DNA of 14,230 nt from Collinsella sp. TF08-11AT. GTDB lineage: Bacteria > Actinomycetota > Coriobacteriia > Coriobacteriales > Coriobacteriaceae. The position numbers and the translations under genes were made by a program. The stretch spans positions 1 through 14,230 of the forward strand of contig NZ_QSRL01000022.1 in the NCBI RefSeq assembly GCF_003437035.1. The letters run 5' to 3'. Shown piece by piece: positions 1-7,863 of this stretch; position 1 is the first letter of the stretch, and every line of letters begins with the position of its first letter. A model generated the notes under the pieces. The model was not told the origin of the DNA and searched no databases. It saw nothing but the letters and a program-made list of their open reading frames with translations.

Positions 1-41
1 CTTCCTCTGAGAAGTTCGCGAAGCCCACTTCTCAGAGGAAG
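1..41 (-). terminator. Hairpin downstream of xfp, probable terminator
   Basis: Bases 1-15 and 27-41 form a perfect 15-bp inverted repeat around an 11-base loop. It lies 44 bases past the xfp stop codon in the direction of xfp transcription, where a rho-independent terminator would sit. The T-tract that should follow on the minus strand falls outside the window, so terminator function is inferred from the stem and its position only. Confidence 0.5.
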
Positions 42-84
42 GCGCCCGCCCGGAGGCGGCCCCAGCGCGAGACCGTCCCGGATG

Positions 85-2613
85 CTATTCGTTGTCGCCG
101 GCAGTTAGCTGCGTTGCGGAGAGCGCGCCGTCGGCTGCGGTTGCGGCAGCGGCGTCGGGCCAGACCCAGTCGGTAAAGGCCGGGTGATCGAAGCCCTCGT
201 CGCACGCGAACTCAAAGGCGTCGGTGCGGAAGGCCTCCCACTCATCAATCTGCTCGGCAAACTTATCGGCGTCGACCATGCGCAGCACGTCGGCGGCCAA
301 AGCCCAACGGTCCATGTTGTTCAGGCGCAGCATGTCGAACGGCGTGGTCGTGGAGCCCTTCTCCTCGTAGCCGTGGACGCGGAACGCGTCGTGTCCGGGG
401 CGGTTCCAGATCAGGCGGCGAATCGTGCCGGCATAGGCGTGGAACACGAAGAGCACGGGCTTCTCGCCGCAGCCAAACAGCTCAGCCCAGCGCTCGTCGC
501 TGATGGCTTGGTCGTTCTCGCAGACGTTCTGAATCTTGAGCAGATCGACCACGTTGACGAACCATACCTTGATGCCCAACTCGCGCAGCATATCGGTTGC
601 AGCCAGAGCCTCGAGCGTCGGCACGTCGCCACAGGTGGCGACCACGACGTCGGCCTCGGTGAGTGAGTCAGCGGTCGATGCCCACTTCCAGGTTGCGGCG
701 CCCTCGGCGAGCTCGGCCTTTGCCTCGTCGACCGTCTGGAAGGTCGGGGCGGGCTGCTTGCCGCAGAAGATCGCGTTGACGCAGTCGGTGGACTGGTAGA
801 CGCGCTCGGCCACGGCGAGAGCCATGTTGGCGTCGGCCGGATAGTAGGCGTTCACGATGTGCGTGTCGTTGGCCTTGTTGAGTAGCAGGTCGATAAAGCC
901 GGGGTCCTGGTGCGAGAAGCCGTTGTGGTCCTGACGCCAAACATGGCTCGACAGCAAAATGTTGAGGCCGCTGATGGGGGCACGCCACGGAATCTCGCGC
1001 TTGGTAGCCTCGAGCCACTTGCAGTGCTGGTTGACCATGGAGTCGACCACATGGACAAAGCTCTCGTAGGAGCTCCACACGCCGGAGCGGCCGGTGAGCA
1101 CATAGGCCTCGAGGAAACCCTCGCACTGGTGCTCGGACAGCTGCTCGACAACCTTGCCGGAGCCAGCGAGCAGCTCGTCGTTGGCCTCGTCCTCGTAGAA
1201 GCCGGCATCCCACTGCTTCTTGGTCACCTTATAAGCGGCCTGCAGGCGGTTGGACGCGGTCTCGTCGGGACCGAAGATGCGGAAGTCGTCCATGTTCTTG
1301 GCCAGAACGTCGGCAGTGTACTCACCAAAGACGCGGGCAGCCTCGGTGGAGCCCCAACCATGGCCCTTCTCGGCGACGGGAATCTCGTGGGCGTGGATAT
1401 CGGGCAGCTCGAGCTCGCGACGCACCTTGCCGCCGTTCGCGTTGGGGTTGGCGCCAATACGCAGCTCGCCGGTCGGCATAAAGGCCGTTACCTCGGGGCG
1501 CACCTGGCCCTCGGGCGTAAAGAGCTCCTCGGGCTTGTAGGAGCGCAGCCACTCGCGCAGCACGCGGAAGTGCTCGTGAGTGTCCTTGGCGCTTGCCAGC
1601 GGCACCTGATGGGCGCGCCAGGAGTCCTCGGTCTTCTTGCCGTCGATCTGCTTGGGGCAGGTCCAGCCCTTGGGCGTACGGAACACAATCATGGGGTAGG
1701 CCGGGCGGACCACGGTCTCGCCCGCGGCAGCCTGGGCCTGCGCGGTGGCCTTGATGTCACAAATCTCGTCAAAGACCTGCTCAAACAGGGCGGCAAAGCG
1801 CTCATGGATGCTTGCGTGGCTCTCGTCGTCAAAGCCGGCGATAAAGAAGTGCGGCTTATAGCCCATACCCTCAAAGAACTTGGTGAGCTCTTCGTCGGAC
1901 ACGCGGGCGAGGATGGTGGGGTTGGCGATCTTGTAGCCGTTGAGGTGCAGGATCGGCAGGACGATACCGTCGGTTGCCGGGTTCACGAGCTTGTTGGACT
2001 GCCAAGAAGTCGCGAGCGGGCCGGTCTCGGACTCGCCGTCGCCCACCACGGCCACGGCCAGCAGGCTCGGGTTGTCCATGACGGCACCGTAAGCGTGGCT
2101 GAGCGTGTAGCCGAGCTCGCCGCCCTCGTGGATGGAGCCGGGCGTCTCGGGCGCAAAGTGGCTCGGGATGCCGCCGGGATAGGAGAACTGGCGGAAGAAC
2201 TTCTGCAGGCCGGCCTCGTCATTGGTGATGTCGGGGCGGATCTCGCGGTAAGTACCGTCGAGCAGCGACTGGGCGGTGCCGGCGGGGCCACCGTGACCCG
2301 GGCCCATCAAGAAAATGGCGTTCTGGTTGTGATCGGCAATAAGGCGGTTGACGTGGCCGAACAGGAAGTTGATGCCAGGCGTGGTGCCCCAGTGACCAAC
2401 CAGGCGATGCTTGACGTCCGGACGACCGAAGTCGCGCGCCTCGCCAGTCTTATCGTCGACAAAGTCAGCGCGCATCAGCGGGTTGGAGCGAAGGTAGATC
2501 TGACCGACGGACAGGTAGTTCGAAGCGCGCCAATACAGATCGACACCCTCGAGCTCGGAAGCCGGCACCTCGTGCCCCAGCTTTTGCCACGGCGTCCCCA
2601 GTGTTTTAGCCAT
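85..2613 (-). CDS. xfp: Xylulose-5-phosphate/fructose-6-phosphate phosphoketolase
   Basis: This thiamine-diphosphate enzyme splits xylulose 5-phosphate, and often fructose 6-phosphate, with inorganic phosphate to give acetyl phosphate plus glyceraldehyde 3-phosphate or erythrose 4-phosphate. It is the key cytosolic step of the phosphoketolase (bifid) pathway. The 842-residue length is slightly above the usual 790-825, and the excess appears to be an Ala-rich C-terminal tail. Visible family signatures are [15 protein letters not shown] near residue 27, [10 protein letters not shown] at 74-83, GPGHGGPA at 104-111, the TPP/Mg motif GDGESETG at 191-198 followed by [11 protein letters not shown] at 223-233, [15 protein letters not shown] in the middle, and SHQDPGF. 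The ATG at 2613 is preceded by AAGGGA at good spacing. The LacI-type gene upstream on the same strand and the twin operators between them suggest carbohydrate-responsive control. The identification is secure. Substrate preference cannot be read from the sequence. Confidence 0.97.
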   Translation of the reverse strand: MAKTLGTPWQKLGHEVPASELEGVDLYWRASNYLSVGQIYLRSNPLMRADFVDDKTGEARDFGRPDVKHRLVGHWGTTPGINFLFGHVNRLIADHNQNAIFLMGPGHGGPAGTAQSLLDGTYREIRPDITNDEAGLQKFFRQFSYPGGIPSHFAPETPGSIHEGGELGYTLSHAYGAVMDNPSLLAVAVVGDGESETGPLATSWQSNKLVNPATDGIVLPILHLNGYKIANPTILARVSDEELTKFFEGMGYKPHFFIAGFDDESHASIHERFAALFEQVFDEICDIKATAQAQAAAGETVVRPAYPMIVFRTPKGWTCPKQIDGKKTEDSWRAHQVPLASAKDTHEHFRVLREWLRSYKPEELFTPEGQVRPEVTAFMPTGELRIGANPNANGGKVRRELELPDIHAHEIPVAEKGHGWGSTEAARVFGEYTADVLAKNMDDFRIFGPDETASNRLQAAYKVTKKQWDAGFYEDEANDELLAGSGKVVEQLSEHQCEGFLEAYVLTGRSGVWSSYESFVHVVDSMVNQHCKWLEATKREIPWRAPISGLNILLSSHVWRQDHNGFSHQDPGFIDLLLNKANDTHIVNAYYPADANMALAVAERVYQSTDCVNAIFCGKQPAPTFQTVDEAKAELAEGAATWKWASTADSLTEADVVVATCGDVPTLEALAATDMLRELGIKVWFVNVVDLLKIQNVCENDQAISDERWAELFGCGEKPVLFVFHAYAGTIRRLIWNRPGHDAFRVHGYEEKGSTTTPFDMLRLNNMDRWALAADVLRMVDADKFAEQIDEWEAFRTDAFEFACDEGFDHPAFTDWVWPDAAAATAADGALSATQLTAGDNE

Positions 2614-2671
2614 TGTTTATGTCCCTTCGCTGCGCGGTCACCCTCCGATACGGCAACCATTCGTTGGGACT

Positions 2672-2677
2672 AGTATA
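2672..2677 (-). promoter_or_regulatory. Putative -10 element of xfp promoter
   Basis: On the minus strand this reads TATACT, about 58 bases upstream of the xfp ATG. No good -35 hexamer is present at 16-18 bp spacing, and the first operator palindrome (2683-2694) lies in the spacer. A promoter whose core is covered by an operator fits repression by a LacI-family protein. Confidence 0.5.
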
Positions 2678-2682
2678 TTTGC

Positions 2683-2715
2683 TAAAACGTTTTATCATGG
2701 TGAAAAAACGTTTTA
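2683..2715. promoter_or_regulatory. Twin LacI-family operators in the xfp promoter
   Basis: TAAAACGTTTTA at 2683-2694 is a perfect 12-bp palindrome. AAAACGTTTT at 2705-2714 is a perfect 10-bp palindrome with further symmetric bases outside it. Each has the central CpG typical of LacI/GalR-family operators. Their centres (2688.5 and 2709.5) are 21 bp apart, two helical turns, so two dimers would bind the same face of the DNA. A weaker half-site, GGCAAAACGC, begins at 2740. The likely ligand is the product of the adjacent LacI-family gene, but this is inferred from proximity and motif type. Confidence 0.7.
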
Positions 2716-2817
2716 CCATCTCTATCAAACACACCAATTGGCAAAACGCAACATTCACCTGCGGCATTACCTGTCACAGATGCTCCACATTCGATCTTCT
2801 CGAATTGATAAACATGT

Positions 2818-3846
2818 TTAGTTGTATTTAGTAAGTTCTAGAACGCTGCCCTTCACAATGAGAGCAGGCTCCAGAACCACTTCTTCGGCACGCCTGCCGC
2901 CCTTGCCGGCAAGACGTTTGGACATGCAACCAAAGGCATGCTCGGCAAGCACGCCCGGATCCTGCTCGATCGCGGTCAGCGCCGGCTCAAAGAGAACGTC
3001 GGCAGCCGAGTTGTCATAGCTCACCACCGAGATATCGCCCGGGATGCTCTTCCCCATCTCGTGCAAGCGCTTGAGCAAACCGAGGGCGATGTTGTCCGAA
3101 CTTGCGAACACGGCGGTGGCATCGGTTGCGAGCACCGCCTCCGAGGCCTCGTAGGCACTCGGAATGTAGTACTCGCTCTCGAACTCCAAGCGCGCGTCGA
3201 TGGGCAGGCCAACCTCGCGCAGCGCGCGTTCATAGCCGGCAAGTCGCTTGCGGCCCGTATTGGAGCGGCGCGCGTTAACCAGGCAGGCGATGCGACGGTG
3301 GCCCTGCTCAATCAGATATCGGGTAGCCATGTAGCCACCCATCTCGTGGTCGAACATCACCTTGTCGCACTCGAGCCCCTCAATGGCACGGTCGACCATT
3401 ACGGCCGGGATGGGCAGGTGGCTGACTTCTTCGCGCAGGGCGCGGTCGTCGGAGAACTCGTCACCTACCACCAGGAAGACGCCATCAACGCCGCGCGTCA
3501 CCAGCTGGCGCAGCAGCTCCAGATCGTCATCGGCGCTTCCGCCCGAGCTGGTAATAAAAAGCGCGTAGCCGTCCTCGCGGCAGCGCTTTTCCAAGCTGCC
3601 GGCGAGCGAGGCGAAAAAGCGGCTCTCGATGTTGGGGACGATAAGGCCCAGGGTGCGCGACTCGCGCATGACCAGGCTGCGCGCGATCTGGTTGGGAACA
3701 TAGTGATTGCGCGCCGCAACCTCCTTGATGAGTTTGCGGTTTTCTTCCGAGATGCGACAGGGCCGATTATTGAGAACAAGCGAGACCGACGAAGGGGAAA
3801 GCCCCACCTCTTGGGCAATCTGCTTGAGGGTGACTTTGTTGGCCAT
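2818..3846 (-). CDS. LacI/GalR-family transcriptional regulator
   Basis: A 342-residue regulator of standard family length. The N-terminal helix-turn-helix is classic (VTLKQIAQEVGLSPSSVSLV, residues 5-24). It is followed by the hinge region around YVPNQIARSL and then a periplasmic-binding-like effector domain (LGLIVPNIESRFFASL; VMVDRAIEG; DISVVSYDNS near the C-terminus). I chose the ATG at 3846 because a strong GGAAGGAG ribosome-binding site precedes it and the HTH begins a few residues later. The open frame continues far upstream, but only as the antisense of murB. The gene is divergent from murB and immediately upstream of xfp on the same strand. Twin AAAACGTTTT palindromes lie just past its stop in the xfp promoter, and another palindrome overlaps its own promoter. 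The effector is unknown and is plausibly a sugar or sugar phosphate. Confidence 0.93.
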   Translation of the reverse strand: MANKVTLKQIAQEVGLSPSSVSLVLNNRPCRISEENRKLIKEVAARNHYVPNQIARSLVMRESRTLGLIVPNIESRFFASLAGSLEKRCREDGYALFITSSGGSADDDLELLRQLVTRGVDGVFLVVGDEFSDDRALREEVSHLPIPAVMVDRAIEGLECDKVMFDHEMGGYMATRYLIEQGHRRIACLVNARRSNTGRKRLAGYERALREVGLPIDARLEFESEYYIPSAYEASEAVLATDATAVFASSDNIALGLLKRLHEMGKSIPGDISVVSYDNSAADVLFEPALTAIEQDPGVLAEHAFGCMSKRLAGKGGRRAEEVVLEPALIVKGSVLELTKYN

Positions 3847-3881
3847 CTCGCTCCTTCCGGGTTTACGCGCAATCTCTTGAA

Positions 3882-3925
3882 AGTATAGCGACTGCCCCTC
3901 TACCTCGATGATAAACACTTTATCA
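3882..3925 (-). promoter_or_regulatory. lacI-type promoter with overlapping palindrome
   Basis: On the minus strand TATACT (3882-3887) is a plausible -10 for the regulator gene, 36 bases before its ATG. Just upstream, TGATAAACACTTTATCA (3909-3925) is a perfect 7+3+7 palindrome covering the -35 region. It shares the GATAAA half-site edge with the xfp operators but has a different centre, so it may be an autoregulatory site or the target of another regulator. Confidence 0.4.
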
Positions 3926-3980
3926 ATCCGGTGGACGGCAGTTTTATCGCCGCCAGCGCACCAAATACATCTGGGTGGGG

Positions 3981-3986
3981 TATATT
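3981..3986 (+). promoter_or_regulatory. Possible murB -10 element
   Basis: TATATT lies 43 bases upstream of the murB ATG in the 183-base gap between the divergent lacI-type gene and murB. No convincing -35 hexamer precedes it, so this is a tentative promoter call. Confidence 0.3.
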
Positions 3987-4029
3987 GCAATCGATTGATG
4001 AGAACGACCACCAAAAGGCGGATATTCGT

Positions 4030-4992
4030 ATGCACGAGAACGACTTTTTTAACGAGGACCTGCTGTGCGCGCTCGCTGGCGTTGCCGGCGAGGACAACGT
4101 GTTGATGAGCGAGCCCATGCGCGAGCACACCACGTTTAAGATCGGTGGCCCGGCCGATGTCTTTGTCACGCCCGATACCGAGCAGGGCCTCGTCGCCACG
4201 CTTGACACCTGCTATCGCTGTGATCTGCCGCTCACCATCGTGGGCAACGGCTCGGACCTGCTCGTCGGAGACAAGGGCATCCGCGGCGTCGTCGTGGCGC
4301 TGGGCGAGGGCCTCTCCGACATTACGGTCGACGGCACGCACGTCACGGCGGCAGCCGGCGCCTTGCTTTCCGATGTCGCAGCCGCGGCAGCCGAGGCCGG
4401 CCTTACCGGCATGGAGCCCATCTCGGGCATTCCCGGATCGGTCGGCGGTGCCTGCTACATGAACGCCGGAGCATACGGCGCTTGCATGGCCGATGTGCTG
4501 GAGTCCGTGCGCGTCTACAAGCCCGCCCGCATGCTCGACGACGGCACCCGCGGTAGCGGCAGCATTATTGAGTTCGATGTCGATGAGCTCAACCTGGGCT
4601 ATCGCAAGAGCCGCATTGCCGACGACGGTTTCGTCGTGCTTTCGGCCACTTTCAATCTCGCCCCGGGCAACGCCGCGACGATCAAGGCCGACATGGACGA
4701 CTACCGCCAGCGCCGCGAGGACAAGCAGCCGCTCGACATGCCGAGTGCCGGCTCCACCTTCAAGCGCCCCGAGGGCTACTTTGCCGGCAAGCTCATCATG
4801 GACGCCGGCCTGCGAGGACACGCCATCGGCGGCGCGCAGGTGAGCGAAAAGCACTGCGGCTTCATCGTCAACGCCGACCACGCCACCGCCGCCGATGTCG
4901 ACGAACTCATCCGCCACATCCAAACAACCGTCAAAGACCAATTCGACGTAGACCTCGAACCCGAAGTCCACCGAGTCGGCGAATTCCTCTAA
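4030..4992 (+). CDS. murB: UDP-N-acetylenolpyruvoylglucosamine reductase MurB
   Basis: This cytosolic FAD/NADPH enzyme reduces UDP-GlcNAc-enolpyruvate to UDP-MurNAc, the second step of peptidoglycan precursor synthesis. The 320-residue product shows the FAD-binding signatures TTFKIGGPADVF (34-45), GNGSDLLVGDKG (72-83) and EPISGIPGSVGGACYMNAGA (129-148). The C-terminal substrate domain follows, with PSAGSTFKRP (238-247) containing the conserved catalytic serine (Ser242), VSEKHCGFIVN (271-281), and LEPEVHRVGEF near the end with the conserved acidic residue. The compact type II form, lacking the extra tyrosine loop of the E. coli enzyme, fits a Gram-positive host. The frame is open upstream to 3931, but the ATG at 4030 is preferred: AAGG precedes it and the earlier residues do not look like MurB. 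It ends in a clear terminator. Confidence 0.96.
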   Translation: MHENDFFNEDLLCALAGVAGEDNVLMSEPMREHTTFKIGGPADVFVTPDTEQGLVATLDTCYRCDLPLTIVGNGSDLLVGDKGIRGVVVALGEGLSDITVDGTHVTAAAGALLSDVAAAAAEAGLTGMEPISGIPGSVGGACYMNAGAYGACMADVLESVRVYKPARMLDDGTRGSGSIIEFDVDELNLGYRKSRIADDGFVVLSATFNLAPGNAATIKADMDDYRQRREDKQPLDMPSAGSTFKRPEGYFAGKLIMDAGLRGHAIGGAQVSEKHCGFIVNADHATAADVDELIRHIQTTVKDQFDVDLEPEVHRVGEFL

Positions 4993-4996
4993 AAAA

Positions 4997-5028
4997 GAAG
5001 GCCCCGAAAGGGGCCTTCACTTTCTTTT
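4997..5028 (+). terminator. Rho-independent terminator of murB
   Basis: GAAGGCCCC (4997-5005), a GAAA tetraloop and GGGGCCTTC (5010-5018) form a perfect 9-bp stem, followed by a T-rich stretch (ACTTTCTTTT). It begins four bases after the murB stop. A-rich sequence on the left side means it could also act on transcripts from the opposite strand. Confidence 0.9.
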
Positions 5029-5070
5029 ATTCAGACAACCAATCCGGTGCGTAGCGCCCCGAACCCGAGA

Positions 5071-5206
5071 GGGCCGCGTGCCCGCCCGCAATATATTTGA
5101 TTGATCGCGAGTTCCGCACGCAAAGAAGGCCACTTAATGTGGCCTTCGTCTTGCGCAGGACTGCCCGAGCAGGCAATCAAATATATTGCGGGCGGGCACG
5201 CGGCCC
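5071..5206. repeat. Perfect 33-bp inverted repeat around a hairpin
   Basis: Bases 5071-5103 and 5174-5206 are exact reverse complements over all 33 positions and enclose 70 bases. Each arm has a very GC-rich outer part (with GCGTGCCCGCCCGC) and an AT-rich inner part (AATATATTTGATT). The enclosed segment carries its own 9-bp hairpin. The whole fills the gap between the convergent murB and the PcsB-like gene. I see no target-site duplication at the outer ends and no coding capacity, so it may be a miniature element, a long bidirectional terminator, or a product of inverted duplication. Confidence 0.9.
5119..5155 (-). terminator. Probable terminator of the PcsB-like gene
   Basis: GAAGGCCAC (5125-5133), loop TTAAT and GTGGCCTTC (5139-5147) form a perfect 9-bp stem, with a secondary CGCAA/TTGCG stem outside it. 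On the minus strand the stem is followed by a short T-rich run (CTTCTTT). It lies about 70 bases past the stop of the gene at 5215-6420 and is nested inside the 33-bp inverted repeat. Confidence 0.6.
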
Positions 5207-5214
5207 AGTCGGCT

Positions 5215-6420
5215 TTACGACAGCGCAATACCGCCAAGCCAGCCCCAACGCACGCCAGAGCCAGTACCATAAAAGCTAATGAACGAATCAAGCGACTTAG
5301 ACGTAATGGCGCCCTCGTTGCTCATTACGATGCCGCCGCCAACGTAGATACCCACATGACCGTAGATAAGGCCCGGAGCACCCGTGCCGCTGTGCGAGGA
5401 ATCGGCCACGATCATGCCCACCTGCAGCGCCGAGCGGTCGGAGCTATAGCACCAGGCGTTGAACATGTCACACGCGTTGCCGCCAAAATAGCCCACGCCG
5501 GCATTGCGGAAGACATTGGTAACCCACGCCGCGCACCAGTTCTGACCCGGCGAAGGCGTGGAGTAGCACGCGTTGACGACGGCCTGCTGCTTGCCCGAGC
5601 CGGCATTCTGCTGCGGAGTTCCGGGCGCATACGATCCACCGCCCGAGCTCGAACCACCCGAGTAGGAATTGTTCTTGTTCGCGGCGGCCGCGGCAGCGGC
5701 GGCCTTCCTAGCGGCCTCCTCGGCCTGGGCGGCAGCGAGAATCTCGGAATCGCGCTGAGCCATGAGCTCCTTGACGTCGTCGGAAAGACCGTTCAGCACG
5801 GTCTGGACTTCTTGCTGCTTGGCCTGCATATCCTGCATCTGAGCCGTCTGCTGGTCCTTGAGTTTCTCCAGGTTGGCCTTTTGTGCTTCGAGCTCGGTCT
5901 TCTGCGCGTCGAGCTCAGCCTGAATCGTCTGGATATCCTCGATGGCATCGCGGTCGCTCTTGTTGATCTTCTCAACGTAATGCGCGTTGGCGACGAGTTC
6001 CTCAAACGAGCCAGAGGCCAGCAGCAGCGACAGGATGTTCGTACCGCCGGACTTGTAGCTGGCGGCCACGCGATCGGAAAGGTCGTTGCGCTTCTTCTTG
6101 AGCTCGGCCTTCTTTTCATCGATCTGGGCCTGCGTGTCGTCAATCTTGCCCTGGACATTCTCGATGTCGTTGAGGGTCTGGGCATTCTTGTTGGCCAGCG
6201 CCGCATACTCATTTGCGATGCTGTCGAGCTGGGCCTGAACCTCGTCGAGTTGGGCCTGGGCGGCATTCAGTTTGTCGGTGGTTTCTTGACTGGCCTCAGC
6301 CGCATGGGCGCGGGCGGGCAGGCCAAAAAGAACAGCCGCAGAAGCGGCGCCGAAAAGAGCCTTAAGGGCAGTGCGGCGCGAAAGCTCCTGCGTAAAGATG
6401 GAATCGTTGTTTGGTGACAT
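5215..6420 (-). CDS. Secreted PcsB-like coiled-coil peptidoglycan hydrolase
   Basis: This is a predicted exported cell-wall hydrolase, probably acting in cell separation. The 401-residue product starts with a twin-arginine-like signal (SRRTALKAL at 14-22, hydrophobic stretch, AHA cleavage site near residue 40). A long coiled coil follows (about 45-230). It contains the PcsB-type segment TNILSLLLASGSFEELVANA (127-146). Next comes an Ala- and Gly/Ser-rich linker (225-275). The C-terminal NlpC/P60- or CHAP-like cysteine peptidase/amidase domain has candidate nucleophile Cys296 in NWCAAWVTNVF and catalytic His355 in GHVGIYVGGG. The ATG at 6420 has GGAG just upstream. It is divergent from galE and convergent with murB. 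NlpC/P60 (endopeptidase) and CHAP (amidase) cannot be separated with certainty by eye. Confidence 0.88.
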   Translation of the reverse strand: MSPNNDSIFTQELSRRTALKALFGAASAAVLFGLPARAHAAEASQETTDKLNAAQAQLDEVQAQLDSIANEYAALANKNAQTLNDIENVQGKIDDTQAQIDEKKAELKKKRNDLSDRVAASYKSGGTNILSLLLASGSFEELVANAHYVEKINKSDRDAIEDIQTIQAELDAQKTELEAQKANLEKLKDQQTAQMQDMQAKQQEVQTVLNGLSDDVKELMAQRDSEILAAAQAEEAARKAAAAAAAANKNNSYSGGSSSGGGSYAPGTPQQNAGSGKQQAVVNACYSTPSPGQNWCAAWVTNVFRNAGVGYFGGNACDMFNAWCYSSDRSALQVGMIVADSSHSGTGAPGLIYGHVGIYVGGGIVMSNEGAITSKSLDSFISFYGTGSGVRWGWLGGIALS

Positions 6421-6688
6421 ATGTACTCCGTTACATGCTTATTTATATGTCGCTCAACTCAAACATATTAACGCACATCGCGCTTGTCCCAACTATTTCC
6501 ACGAACGGCTGGAAAAGCATGGTCAGCGGCTCGCAAATACGTCCCACACCAAAGGTAAGGATTATGCAAATAACACCCTATGAGTACGTTAACATCAATC
6601 CTCTGGTTTTCCTGCCCCGCGTGTTTTGGGCGCCCCCAGCTGCGCTATACTCCCCTCAAGAAGTGTTCCTGATTCGATAGGAGACTAC
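6421..6688. other. Divergent promoter region, PcsB-like gene / galE
   Basis: This 268-base AT-richer gap contains no convincing gene. For galE, TATACT at 6646-6651 is a plausible -10, with only a weak TTTTGG-like -35 about 16 bp upstream. For the hydrolase gene on the minus strand, a TTGGGA / TAATAT pair with 16-bp spacing is possible, as is a TATAAA closer to the ATG. All are weak matches. I saw no riboswitch-like structure. Confidence 0.4.
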
Positions 6689-7750
6689 ATGTCCAAAGCA
6701 CTCGACCCCAAAGACACCTGCGTCCTCGTTACCGGCGGCGCCGGCTTTATCGGCTCGCACACCGTCGTTCAGCTGCTCGAGGGTGGCTACCAGGTTGTCG
6801 TCGTCGATGACCTCTCCAACTCCAGCGCCGTTGCCATCGACCGCGTCAAGACCATCGTGGGCGACGAGGCCGCCAAGAACCTCACCTTCTACGAGGCCAA
6901 CGTGCTCGACCGCGATGCGATGAACAAGATCTTCGATACCCACCAGATCGACCGCGTCATCCACTTCGCCGGCTTTAAGGCCGTTGGCGAGTCGGTGAGC
7001 AAGCCCGTCGAGTACTACCACAACAATATCGAGAACACCCTGGTGCTCATCGATGTCATGCGCAACCACGGCTGTAAGTCCATCATCTTCTCGAGCTCTT
7101 CGACCGTCTACGGCGATCCGGACAATCCGCCCGTCACCGAGGAAGACCCCAAGAAGCCCGCGACCAACCCCTATGGTTGGACCAAGTGGATGATTGAGCA
7201 GATCCTCATGGACGTCCACACCGCCGACCCCGAGTGGGACGTCGTGCTGCTCCGTTATTTCAATCCCATCGGTGCCCATCCGTCGGGCCTGATCGGCGAG
7301 GACCCCAAGGGCATCCCCAACAACCTGGTGCCCTACGTCGCCCAGGTCGCCGTCGGTAAGCTCGAGGCCGTTCAGGTCTTTGGCAACGACTACCCCACCC
7401 CCGACGGCACCGGCGTGCGCGACTACATCCACGTGTGCGACCTGGCATCCGGTCACGTTGCCGCCCTCAACTGGATGAACGGCAAGACCGGCGTCGAGAT
7501 CTTTAACCTGGGCACCGGCACCGGCACCTCGGTACTCGAGGTCGTCGCCGCCTTCTCCAAGGCCTGCGGCAAGGAGCTGCCCTACGTGATTCGCGAGCGC
7601 CGTGCCGGCGATATCGCCGCCAACTGGTGCGATGCCTCCAAGGCCGAACGCATGATGGGCTGGAAGGCCCAGTACGACATCGCGGACATGTGCCGCGACA
7701 GCTGGAATTGGCAGAGCCATAACCCCAACGGCTTCGCCGACGCCGAGTAG
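6689..7750 (+). CDS. galE: UDP-glucose 4-epimerase
   Basis: This NAD-dependent cytosolic enzyme interconverts UDP-galactose and UDP-glucose, serving the Leloir pathway and cell-envelope sugar supply. The 353-residue product is an extended short-chain dehydrogenase/reductase. It has TGGAGFIGS (15-23, the NAD-binding glycine motif), FSSSSTVYG (134-142, catalytic Ser/Thr region), YGWTK (162-166, the YxxxK catalytic motif), RYFNPIGAHPSGLIGEDPKG, and TGVRDYIHVCDLASGHV. The length is slightly above the usual 330-340. The frame is open to 6626, but the ATG at 6689 is chosen because AGGAG lies 5-6 bases before it and the Rossmann motif then sits at the normal distance. It appears monocistronic, with a terminator at 7864-7896. 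Confidence 0.96.
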   Translation: MSKALDPKDTCVLVTGGAGFIGSHTVVQLLEGGYQVVVVDDLSNSSAVAIDRVKTIVGDEAAKNLTFYEANVLDRDAMNKIFDTHQIDRVIHFAGFKAVGESVSKPVEYYHNNIENTLVLIDVMRNHGCKSIIFSSSSTVYGDPDNPPVTEEDPKKPATNPYGWTKWMIEQILMDVHTADPEWDVVLLRYFNPIGAHPSGLIGEDPKGIPNNLVPYVAQVAVGKLEAVQVFGNDYPTPDGTGVRDYIHVCDLASGHVAALNWMNGKTGVEIFNLGTGTGTSVLEVVAAFSKACGKELPYVIRERRAGDIAANWCDASKAERMMGWKAQYDIADMCRDSWNWQSHNPNGFADAE

Positions 7751-7759
7751 CCACTCCCC

Positions 7760-7797
7760 CGTGCTAGGTTTTGTGGCATGCCTCAAAACCTAGCACG
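7760..7797. repeat. 14-bp perfect hairpin with a GGCATGCC loop
   Basis: CGTGCTAGGTTTTG (7760-7773) and CAAAACCTAGCACG (7784-7797) pair perfectly. The 10-base loop contains the self-complementary GGCATGCC. No T-tract follows, so it is not a standard terminator. It lies 9 bases past the galE stop and has the same plan as the next hairpin. Confidence 0.85.
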
Positions 7798-7830
7798 CGA
7801 CATGCTCGGCACATGCCGCTTCCTGCATGG

Positions 7831-7861
7831 GTAGATTTCTAGACATGTCCCAAAAATCTAC
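7831..7861. repeat. Second CATG-centred hairpin
   Basis: GTAGATTT (7831-7838) pairs with AAATCTAC (7854-7861). The loop contains the palindrome GACATGTC. Like the preceding hairpin it places a purine-CATG-pyrimidine palindrome at the loop centre and A/T-runs at the inner stem ends. It lies immediately upstream of the terminator stem at 7864. Confidence 0.7.
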
Positions 7862-7863
7862 TG

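Noticed and set aside
910..2673. 587-codon plus-strand open frame inside xfp
   Set aside because: Its product is an Ala/Gly/Val/Leu-rich shadow of the phosphoketolase gene with no recognisable domain. High GC makes long antisense frames common.
3847..4971. Long N-terminal extension of the LacI-type frame antisense to murB
   Set aside because: The HTH starts right after the ATG at 3846, which has a strong ribosome-binding site. The upstream residues are the complement of murB in a GC-rich frame.
5101..6417. 438-codon plus-strand frame antisense to the PcsB-like gene
   Set aside because: It is a compositional shadow with leucine-rich repeats that mirror the coiled coil on the other strand. 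It also runs through the inverted repeat and lacks a credible start.
6656..7786. 376-codon minus-strand frame antisense to galE
   Set aside because: galE is unambiguous on the plus strand. The antisense product has no domain signature.
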